From positions 186,001-250,000 of the forward strand of contig NZ_JBHMFS010000002.1 of the NCBI RefSeq assembly GCF_051433165.1: a stretch of 64,000 bases of DNA. The letters run 5' to 3'. Shown one piece after another: positions 26,677 to 34,024 of this stretch; position 1 is the first letter of the stretch; each line of letters begins with the position of its first letter. The notes beneath the pieces were generated by a model. It did no database searches. It saw nothing but the letters and a program-made list of their open reading frames with translations, and was not told the DNA's origin. Position numbers and translations under genes: made by a program. The stretch comes from Falsiroseomonas sp051433165. GTDB taxonomy: Bacteria; Pseudomonadota; Alphaproteobacteria; Acetobacterales; Acetobacteraceae.

Positions 26677-27498
26677 ATGGCCGAACCCCCGCTTTCGCCG
26701 CTCGGCGGCTTCGTGCGCCAGCATGACCCGGACCGCTATCTGGCCGCGATCTTCGCGCCCGCGGCGAAGCGGGAGGCGTTGTTCGCGCTGCTCGCCTTCA
26801 ACCACGAACTGGCCCGGGCGCGGGAGGTGGCGACCAGCCAGATCGCCACGCTGATCCGCCTGCAATGGTGGCGCGATGCAGTGGCGGAGGCCGCTTCGGG
26901 CCGCCCGGCCCGGCGGCATGAAGTGGCCGGGCCGCTGCACCAAGCCATTACAGCCGGCGCGCTGGATGCCGCCGCGCTGGCCGCGCTGGTCGATGCGCGG
27001 GAGGCGGAGGCGGACCCCGAGGGCATTCCGACGCGGGAGGCCTTCGGCGCGTATCTCCGCGCCGGCGCGGGCGGGCTGGCGGTGGCGGTGGCGCGGCTGC
27101 TGGGCGCGCCGGACGCGGCGCTGCCCGCGGTGCAGCGGCTCGGCGCGCTGCATGGCCTGGCCGGCGTGCTCCGCAGCATTCCCGCCCATGCCGCGCAGGG
27201 CCGCTGCCTGCTGCCGCAGGATGCGCTGGCCGAGGCCGGGCTGACGGCGGAGGCGGTGATCGCCGAACCTGCACGGGCCGAACCGCTTCGTCGGGCGCTG
27301 GCGGAGGAAGGCGGGGTGGCCCTGGCCAAGGCGGAGGCGGTGCCCCGGGTGGCGTTGCCTGCCGTGCTGCCGGCGGTGCTGGCCAGGCGGGATCTGGCGC
27401 GGCTGGCTGCCGGGCGCCCCGTGCCGCATCCGCGCGGCCTGGGCGACCGCGCCGCGCTGGTCTGGGCCGGGCTGCGCGGCCGGATCCGGAACGGGTAG
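26677..27498 (+). CDS. squalene/phytoene synthase family protein (NDUFAF6-like)
   Basis: This is a 273-residue all-helical protein related to prenyl synthases. The first Asp-rich motif (DxxxD) is replaced by NHELARAR, while LIRLQWWRDAV is retained. Loss of the catalytic aspartates fits the NDUFAF6-like branch, linked to respiratory complex I assembly in mitochondria, rather than a true squalene synthase. ATG 26677 is chosen because upstream codons would run into the sodB promoter region. A gene of this type usually follows yajC-secDF in this class. Confidence 0.82.
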   Translation: MAEPPLSPLGGFVRQHDPDRYLAAIFAPAAKREALFALLAFNHELARAREVATSQIATLIRLQWWRDAVAEAASGRPARRHEVAGPLHQAITAGALDAAALAALVDAREAEADPEGIPTREAFGAYLRAGAGGLAVAVARLLGAPDAALPAVQRLGALHGLAGVLRSIPAHAAQGRCLLPQDALAEAGLTAEAVIAEPARAEPLRRALAEEGGVALAKAEAVPRVALPAVLPAVLARRDLARLAAGRPVPHPRGLGDRAALVWAGLRGRIRNG

Positions 27499-27547
27499 GC
27501 GGGCCGCCTGCTGCGTGGCAGGCTGCGGCGCCCTATCGGACCGCCCA

Positions 27548-28354
27548 ATGCCCAGCCTACCAGAGATCATCCTGTTCCAGACCGCGGACCAGGACCGCTA
27601 CTTCCCCATGCTGATGGCCACCCTGCCGGCCAATCGCGCCTTCTGCCTGCGGCATGGCATCCGCATGGAGGTGTTCATCGGTGTGCGGCGCGGTTTCCAT
27701 CCCTGGCAGGCCGCCTATAACCGGCTCGGCTTCCTCGGCGACCGGCTGGCGGATGGGTATCGCGGCTGGGTGATGCATCTGGACGCCGATGCCTTCATCG
27801 CCGACCCGCGCTTCGACCTTGCGGGCTACCTGGCGGGCCATGCCGACCATGCGCTGATCCATCCGCCCGGCGCGCGGCAGGCGCCCTGGGACGTGAATTC
27901 CGGCGTGTTCCTGTGGAATTTCGGGCATGAGGCGGCGCGGGAGGCCGCGCGGCGCTGGATCGCGGCCTATGCGGCCATCCCGGATACGGCGTTGCGGGAC
28001 GCCACGGAATGGAACCAGATCGAGAACGACCAGAGCATGCTGCAACGCCTGCTGCGGGAGGACCCGGCCCTGCTGGCCGCGCTGCACATCGAAACGGATG
28101 CTCTGATCGGCTACCAGCAATCCCGCTTCATCAAGCAATACGTCACCAACGACCAGCACAGCCTGGCGCAACGGACCGAGCGCATTGCCCAGGCCGTGGC
28201 ACGGCTCGCACCCCGCCCGGCCAGCGGCCCGGAGGATCTGCGCCAGGCCGCCGCCCTGCTGCGCGGCGCGGCGCCGGATGCGCTGCAACAGGCGCTGCCG
28301 AAGCCGGAGGCCGCGCAGCTTGCCGTGGCGATGGCGGAGCTGCTGCGCGGCTGA
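27548..28354 (+). CDS. GT-A-like glycosyltransferase
   Basis: This is a 268-residue protein with a nucleotide-sugar transferase fold. The metal-binding DxD is in HLDADAF (Asp79-Ala-Asp81). A later WDVNSGVFLWNFG and an acceptor-side segment (TEWNQIENDQSM) resemble the galactosyltransferase GMA12/MNN10 group. Donor and acceptor are unknown. ATG 27548 is preferred over an upstream GTG-like start at 27515. Its stop abuts the convergent uvrA stop with no gap. Confidence 0.75.
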   Translation: MPSLPEIILFQTADQDRYFPMLMATLPANRAFCLRHGIRMEVFIGVRRGFHPWQAAYNRLGFLGDRLADGYRGWVMHLDADAFIADPRFDLAGYLAGHADHALIHPPGARQAPWDVNSGVFLWNFGHEAAREAARRWIAAYAAIPDTALRDATEWNQIENDQSMLQRLLREDPALLAALHIETDALIGYQQSRFIKQYVTNDQHSLAQRTERIAQAVARLAPRPASGPEDLRQAAALLRGAAPDALQQALPKPEAAQLAVAMAELLRG

Positions 28355-31231
28355 CTACGCCCGCTTGCGCTTCTTCGCCACGATCGGCGTCTGCACCTCG
28401 CCTTCGCGCGCCAGGATCGGGCCGAGGAAGCGGCCGGTGTGGCTCTCCGGTTCGGCGGCCACCTGTTCGGGCGTGCCGAACGCCACGATCCGCCCGCCGC
28501 CCTCGCCACCCTCCGGCCCGAGGTCCAGCACCCAGTCGGCGGTCTTGATGACTTCCAGGTTGTGCTCGATCACCACCACGGTGTTGCCCTGCGCCACCAG
28601 CGTGTGCAGCACCTCCAGCAGCTTGCGAACGTCCTCGAAATGCAGGCCGGTGGTTGGTTCGTCCAGGATGTAGAGCGTGCGGCCGGTGGCGCGGCGCGAC
28701 AGCTCCTTGGACAGCTTGATGCGCTGCGCCTCGCCACCCGAAAGCGTGGTGGCCTGCTGGCCGAGATGGATGTAGCCGAGGCCGACATCGCGCAGCACCA
28801 CCAGCTTGTCGCGGATGGCGGGTACGGCGGAGAAGAATTCCGCACCCTCATCGACCGTCATGTCCAGCACGTCCGCGATCGATTTTCCCCTGAATTTCAC
28901 TTCAAGGGTTTCGCGGTTGTAGCGCTTGCCCTTGCAGGTGTCGCAGGTGACGTAGACGTCCGGCAGGAAGTGCATCTCGATCTTCAGCACGCCATCGCCC
29001 TGACAGGCCTCGCAGCGGCCGCCCTTGACGTTAAAGCTGAAGCGGCCGGGCGCGTAGCCGCGGGCGCGGCTGTCCGGAAGCTCCGAGAACCAGTCGCGGA
29101 TCGGCGCGAACAGGCCGGTATAGGTGGCGGGGTTGGATCGCGGGGTGCGGCCGATCGGCGACTGGTCGATGTCGATGATCTTATCGAGGTGTTCCAGCCC
29201 TTCGATGCGTTCATGCGGGGCAGGGACCTCGCCGCTGCCCATCAGGCGGCGTGAGGCCGCCTTGAACAGTGTCTCGATGATCAGCGTGGATTTGCCACCG
29301 CCGGAGACGCCGGCGATGCAGCAGAAGGTGCCGAGCGGGATTTCCGCGGTCACGTCCTTCAGATTATTGCCGCGCGCGCCCACCACGCGGATGACGCGCT
29401 TCGGGTCGATTACGCGCCGTGTCGCCGGCATCGGGATGCGGCGCGCGCCGGACAAATACTGGCCGGTGATGCTGTTGGGGTTCGCCTCCACCTCCGCCGG
29501 CGTGCCCTGGGCGATGATGCGGCCGCCGCCCTTGCCGGCCGCGGGGCCGATATCGATCAGGTGGTCGGCGCTGCGGATCGCGTCCTCGTCATGTTCCACC
29601 ACCAGCACCGTATTGCCGATGTCACGCAGGCGGCGCAGCGTCTTCAGCAGGCGCTCATTGTCCCGCTGATGCAGGCCGATGCTGGGTTCGTCCAGCACAT
29701 ACAGCACGCCGGTCAGCCCGCTGCCGATCTGCGAGGCCAGGCGGATGCGCTGCGATTCACCGCCCGAAAGCGTGGCGGAGGAACGGCCGAGACTGAGATA
29801 GTCCAGCCCCACATCAACCAGGAACTGCAATCTTTCTTCAATTTCGCGCAGGATGCGGCGGGCGATCTCCTGGCGCTGGGGCGTCAGGGTCGGCATCACC
29901 CCGGCGAACCATTTGCGCGATTTGATGATCGATAGATCGTTCACCATGCCGATGTGCTCGCCGGCGATCTTGACCGAGAGCGATTCGGGCTTCAGCCGGT
30001 GCCCGCTGCAGGTCGGGCAGGCACGGGAGGCCTGATACCGGGAAAGATCCTCCCGCACCCAGGGGTTGTCCGTCTCGCGGTAGCGGCGTTCGAGGTTGGG
30101 GATGACGCCCTCGAACGCCTTCTTCACGTCATAGGCGCGCAGCCCGTCCTTGTATTTCAGCGTGATCACCTCGCTGCCGGTGCCGTGCATCACTGCCAGC
30201 CGGAACGCCTTGGTCAGGTCGCCCCATTGCGTGGTCATCGAGACCTTGAAGTGCCGCGCCAGGCTTTCCAGCGTCTGGTCGTAATAGGGCGACTGCGCCC
30301 CCGCCCAGGGCTGCACCGCGCCATCCTTCAAGGATTTGGTGTCGTCCGGCACCACAAGCTGCGGGTCGAAGAAGTTCTGGGTCCCGAGGCCGTCGCAGGC
30401 GGGGCAGGCGCCCTGGGGGGAGTTAAAGGAGAACAGCCGCGGCTCGATCTCCTCGATGGTGAAGCCGGAGACCGGGCAGGCGAATTTCTGGCTGAACACC
30501 GTGCGGTCGCCGCCATCGGCACCTTCCGCATAAGCCACGCCATCAGCCAGGCCGAGCGCCGTCTCCAGGCTGTCCGCCAGCCGCGCCTCGATGCCCTCCC
30601 GCACCACGATGCGGTCCACCACCACCTCGATGTCGTATTTCAGCTTCTTGTTCAGCGCCGGCACTTCACCGACCTGGTGCAGCACGCCGTTGACCTTCAC
30701 GCGCTCAAACCCGCGGCGCTGGAACTCAAGAAAATCCTTCTTGAACTCGCCCTTCTTGCCCTTGGCCACGGGGGCCAGCAGCAGCAGGCGCGTGCCCTCC
30801 GGCATCGCCATGATGCGGTCCACCATCTGTGAGACGGTCTGCGCCTCGATCGGCAGGCCGGTGGCGGGGGAATAGGGCACGCCGACCCGCGCCCAGAGCA
30901 GCCGCATGTAGTCGTGGATTTCCGTCACCGTGCCGACGGTGGAGCGCGGATTGTGGCTGGTGGTCTTCTGCTCGATGGAGATGGCCGGGGACAGCCCCTC
31001 GATGCTGTCCACATCCGGCTTCTGCATCAATTGCAGGAACTGCCGCGCATAGGCCGAGAGCGATTCGACATAGCGCCGCTGGCCCTCGGCATAGATCGTG
31101 TCGAAGGCCAGCGAGGATTTGCCGGACCCCGAAAGGCCGGTCACCACCGTCAGCTTGTCCCGCGGAATATCGATGTCGATGTTTTTGAGGTTGTGCTCCC
31201 GCGCGCCGCGGACGCGGATCTGGCCGCTCAT
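28355..31231 (-). CDS. uvrA: excinuclease ABC subunit A
   Basis: This 958-residue damage-recognition ATPase belongs to nucleotide-excision repair. It has two ABC modules: Walker A GLSGSGKSS (32-40) and GVSGGGKST, with two LSGGExQRI signatures. Zinc-finger cysteines are visible as CPACDG / CPVSG and CEACQGDG / CDTCKG. ATG 31231 starts MSGQIRVRGAREHNLKN. It is divergent from ssb, and the shared 197-bp region holds an SOS box, so induction by LexA loss is expected. Confidence 0.97.
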   Translation of the reverse strand: MSGQIRVRGAREHNLKNIDIDIPRDKLTVVTGLSGSGKSSLAFDTIYAEGQRRYVESLSAYARQFLQLMQKPDVDSIEGLSPAISIEQKTTSHNPRSTVGTVTEIHDYMRLLWARVGVPYSPATGLPIEAQTVSQMVDRIMAMPEGTRLLLLAPVAKGKKGEFKKDFLEFQRRGFERVKVNGVLHQVGEVPALNKKLKYDIEVVVDRIVVREGIEARLADSLETALGLADGVAYAEGADGGDRTVFSQKFACPVSGFTIEEIEPRLFSFNSPQGACPACDGLGTQNFFDPQLVVPDDTKSLKDGAVQPWAGAQSPYYDQTLESLARHFKVSMTTQWGDLTKAFRLAVMHGTGSEVITLKYKDGLRAYDVKKAFEGVIPNLERRYRETDNPWVREDLSRYQASRACPTCSGHRLKPESLSVKIAGEHIGMVNDLSIIKSRKWFAGVMPTLTPQRQEIARRILREIEERLQFLVDVGLDYLSLGRSSATLSGGESQRIRLASQIGSGLTGVLYVLDEPSIGLHQRDNERLLKTLRRLRDIGNTVLVVEHDEDAIRSADHLIDIGPAAGKGGGRIIAQGTPAEVEANPNSITGQYLSGARRIPMPATRRVIDPKRVIRVVGARGNNLKDVTAEIPLGTFCCIAGVSGGGKSTLIIETLFKAASRRLMGSGEVPAPHERIEGLEHLDKIIDIDQSPIGRTPRSNPATYTGLFAPIRDWFSELPDSRARGYAPGRFSFNVKGGRCEACQGDGVLKIEMHFLPDVYVTCDTCKGKRYNRETLEVKFRGKSIADVLDMTVDEGAEFFSAVPAIRDKLVVLRDVGLGYIHLGQQATTLSGGEAQRIKLSKELSRRATGRTLYILDEPTTGLHFEDVRKLLEVLHTLVAQGNTVVVIEHNLEVIKTADWVLDLGPEGGEGGGRIVAFGTPEQVAAEPESHTGRFLGPILAREGEVQTPIVAKKRKRA

Positions 31232-31281
31232 GGATGGTCCACCGATTTCGAGGGGACGCCGCGCCCGGGTTGCGGGGCGAC

Positions 31282-31296
31282 GTTCACGTTGTGTTC
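31282..31296. promoter_or_regulatory. SOS box (LexA operator)
   Basis: GTTC-ACGTTGT-GTTC exactly matches the alphaproteobacterial LexA site GTTC-N7-GTTC. It lies between divergent uvrA and ssb, 51 bp from the uvrA start and 133 bp from the ssb start. It probably controls both genes. Confidence 0.85.
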
Positions 31297-31428
31297 TAGA
31301 AGTTTTGCCACCATATAGGTGGGCCGGGAAGAGGTTTTGCGAGGTGCAGCCCGCGCAGCCCTGCTGCGACTGGCAGGATGGTCCCCTTCGGGCTAACTTC
31401 CGCGGTCGAGATCGAGGGATGCGCGGCG

Positions 31429-31992
31429 ATGGCCGGTGTGAACAAGGTTATTCTCGTGGGCCGGCTGGGCAAGGACCCGGAGGTACGGAACTTCCAGAAT
31501 GGCGGCCGGGTGGTGAATCTGCGCCTCGCCACCTCGGAACGCTTCAAGGACCGCGAAGGCAATCAGCAGGAGCGCACCGAGTGGCACTCGGTTGCGATCT
31601 TCAATGAAAAGCTGGGCGAGATTGCCGAGAAGTACCTGAAGAAGGGCTCCGAGGTGTATGTCGAGGGCCAGCTCGAAACCCGCAAATGGCAGGACCAGGC
31701 GGGCGCCGATCGCTACTCGACCGAGGTGGTGCTGCGGCAGTTCCGCGGTGAGATCGCCCTGCTCGGTGGCCGCGCCGGCGGTGGCGCCGATCCGGGGGAG
31801 GCTGATCCGGGCAGCAGCTATGGTGGCGGCGGTGGCGGCGGTGGCGGCGGTGGCGGCGGCAGGTCTTCTGCCCCGGCGCGGTCGGGTGGCGGCGGCTGGG
31901 ACAATAGCGGCGGCGGCGCACGGTCTGGCGGCGGCGGGCGCAGTGCCCCGGCCAAGGGTGGCAGCGACCTGGATGACGACATTCCGTTCTGA
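31429..31992 (+). CDS. ssb: single-stranded DNA-binding protein
   Basis: This is a 187-residue SSB. An OB-fold (1-115, MAGVNKVILVGRLGKDPE through QFRGEIALL) is followed by a Gly/Ser-rich linker and the acidic tip DDDIPF, which recruits repair and replication partners. The linker contains 13 consecutive glycines. ATG 31429 matches family N-termini; an upstream in-frame ATG at 31378 would add 17 residues. It is probably SOS-induced. A clear terminator follows. Confidence 0.96.
   Translation: MAGVNKVILVGRLGKDPEVRNFQNGGRVVNLRLATSERFKDREGNQQERTEWHSVAIFNEKLGEIAEKYLKKGSEVYVEGQLETRKWQDQAGADRYSTEVVLRQFRGEIALLGGRAGGGADPGEADPGSSYGGGGGGGGGGGGGRSSAPARSGGGGWDNSGGGARSGGGGRSAPAKGGSDLDDDIPF
31822..31857 (+). 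repeat. 9-bp microsatellite in ssb linker
   Basis: Four perfect copies of GGTGGCGGC, plus a trailing GGC, encode the poly-glycine run of SSB. Slippage would change linker length in units of three glycines without a frameshift. Confidence 0.9.
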
Positions 31993-32001
31993 CGGGAGCC
32001 G

Positions 32002-32027
32002 CGCCGGGACTTACCCGGCGTAATTTT
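32002..32027 (+). terminator. Rho-independent terminator after ssb
   Basis: CGCCGGG (32002-32008) pairs with CCCGGCG (32014-32020) around ACTTA, followed by TAATTTT. It begins 10 bp after the ssb stop. Confidence 0.85.
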
Positions 32028-32065
32028 ACCTTGATGCAATAACACCTCACGCCTAAGTCACCGGC

Positions 32066-32959
32066 GTGAGCGAAGCACCGGCAGATCCCCGCGCGACCCC
32101 GATCGAGATCATCCGTCGGCGTGTGCGCCTGGCCTACAACGCGGCGGCTGCGCGGGCCTGGACCCGTCTGCCGAGGGTTTCGGAGGATGGGCTGAACGCC
32201 ATCTCCTTCCTGTTCCCGGTAGGCGAGGCGTTCTTCTGCCGCTCTGTCGCGCATTACCGGGGGCGGATCACCGACCCGGCGCTGCGCGAGGCGGCGGACC
32301 AGTTCATTCACCAGGAGGCCAATCACTCCCGCGAACACGCCCGGTCCAACGCGGCGCTGCGGGAGGCGAATGTGCTGGGAGCGGAGCTGGAATCCGTAGC
32401 CCGCATCCTGCTCGGCATCGCCAAGACCATCTGGCCCCGCGCAACCCAGCTTTCCATCACCTGCGCGCTGGAACACTTCACCGCCATCCTGGCGTCGCGC
32501 CTGCTGAGCAAGCGGCTGCTCTACAAGGACGGCACCGACCCGGCCTTCGCCAATCTCTGGCTGTGGCACGCGGCGGAGGAGATCGAGCACAAGGCGGTGT
32601 GCTTCGATGTGTACGAACACATCTTCGGCCGCGGCTTCTGGGCCTGGATGCACCGGATCTTCGGCATGGTCCTCGTGACCCTCACGGGCGCGATCGGGCT
32701 GCTGATCGCATTCTCGGTCGTGCGGGTGAAGCTGTTCTTCCGGCCGCGCCGTGCGGCGAAGGCGACCGGGGCGGGCGCGGCACCCTCCGGCCCCAGCCTC
32801 CGCAACCTGTTCGGCAGCCTGCCGATCAGCACCTATACCGCCTATTTCCGCCGCGATTTTCATCCCTGGGACGAGGATGACCGGGCTCTGCTGGAAGCCT
32901 GGAAGCGGGAACATCCCGGCTTCGGGCTGCCGGACCACCACCACACGGCGGCGGCCTAG
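32066..32959 (+). CDS. PF10118-type predicted metal-dependent hydrolase
   Basis: This 297-residue helical protein has ferritin-like metal ligands: Glu54 in the first helix, HQEANHSREH (Glu84, His87), LEHFTA (Glu136, His137) and WHAAEEIEHK. These match the PF10118 family of putative di-metal hydrolases. A hydrophobic segment at about 190-225 suggests membrane association. A GTG start at 32066 is used. The natural substrate is not known. It is convergent with the methyltransferase, with 9 bp between stops. Confidence 0.85.
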   Translation: MSEAPADPRATPIEIIRRRVRLAYNAAAARAWTRLPRVSEDGLNAISFLFPVGEAFFCRSVAHYRGRITDPALREAADQFIHQEANHSREHARSNAALREANVLGAELESVARILLGIAKTIWPRATQLSITCALEHFTAILASRLLSKRLLYKDGTDPAFANLWLWHAAEEIEHKAVCFDVYEHIFGRGFWAWMHRIFGMVLVTLTGAIGLLIAFSVVRVKLFFRPRRAAKATGAGAAPSGPSLRNLFGSLPISTYTAYFRRDFHPWDEDDRALLEAWKREHPGFGLPDHHHTAAA

Positions 32960-32968
32960 AACGCTGCC

Positions 32969-33832
32969 TCAGACACGGTCGAAGCGTAGCAGGCTGTAGC
33001 GCAGCAAGCCGCGCCGCCCCACCCAATCCAGCATCCCCAACCCGCTGCGCGCCAGGTTTTGGCCGAAGCCGCGCTTGGTGCCGCGGGCCAGCATCCGGCC
33101 GAGGAAGGCGTAGGTCGGCAAGGTGTGGCGCGTGATGTCGCGCAGCGTGGTCACCGGCAGGCCCGCCTGCGCCGCCATGCGGCGATAGCCGGCGGCCGAG
33201 CAGGTGACATCGCAGGCACCGAACAGGTTCAGCCGCTCCAGCACCGGCCAGCGGGCCATGCGCGCCATCGGCACCCAGGCGCTGGCAGGCACGAAATCCG
33301 AGATCACCAGCGCCCCACCGGGCCGCAGCACCCGCCGCACCTCGGCGAGGAAGGCGGCGCGGGAGGGGAAGTGGAAGATGCACTCCACCGCCAGAACGCG
33401 GTCGAAGCTGGCATCGGCGAAAGGCAGGGTGCAGGCATCGCCGGCGACGAAGCGCAGGCTACTGCCGGGGCGTGGCTCGGACAATTGCCGGGCGCGCTGC
33501 AACTGCCGTGGGTCGATGTTCAACCCGGTCAGGTCCAGCAGCTCCACCCTGTCCTGAAGGCAGGCCAGGGTGCCGCCGAAGCCGCAACCGGCATCCAGCA
33601 CCCGCATCCCGGGCGTGATGTCGGCCAGGTCCAGCAATTCCAGGCTCAGGCGTTCGGCGGCCTGGGCGTAATCCTCCGGCCGGTCGGGCTGGGCGCTGGC
33701 GGGGTCGGGCCAGTAGCCCCAGTGGATGTGGCGGCCGAAGCTCTGCTCCAGCGCCGTATTGCCGCGGGCGAGCTGGGCCAGGAGCTGGTCGATATAGGGC
33801 AGGCTCACTGACGCCCGGACCCGATCTGCCAC
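32969..33832 (-). CDS. class I SAM-dependent methyltransferase
   Basis: This is a 287-residue methyltransferase with motif I VLDAGCGFGG (78-87), GLNIDPRQ (motif II), GDACTLPFADASFDRVLAVE and VLRPGGALVISDF. The architecture is like small-molecule or sterol/sarcosine-type methyltransferases; the substrate is unknown. The start is uncertain: GTG 33832 gives the full length, and GTG 33808 is an alternative. It is divergent from gyrA across a 192-bp region in which no operator was recognised. Confidence 0.82.
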   Translation of the reverse strand: MADRVRASVSLPYIDQLLAQLARGNTALEQSFGRHIHWGYWPDPASAQPDRPEDYAQAAERLSLELLDLADITPGMRVLDAGCGFGGTLACLQDRVELLDLTGLNIDPRQLQRARQLSEPRPGSSLRFVAGDACTLPFADASFDRVLAVECIFHFPSRAAFLAEVRRVLRPGGALVISDFVPASAWVPMARMARWPVLERLNLFGACDVTCSAAGYRRMAAQAGLPVTTLRDITRHTLPTYAFLGRMLARGTKRGFGQNLARSGLGMLDWVGRRGLLRYSLLRFDRV

Positions 33833-34024
33833 ATGCGAATGCTGCCTCCCTGCCTGGCCATCTGTGCGATACTACGCAAACCCACGCCGGGTGCGAAACC
33901 AGCGGGCGCTTGCGGCCACTGAATCGGCCTTGCAAGCCCCGGCACCCTTCCGCAAAGGCCCGGAATTGCCTAATCCACAACCTGCGGGGCCTCGCTACGC
34001 CCGGCCCTGAATGAGGATTCCGCG

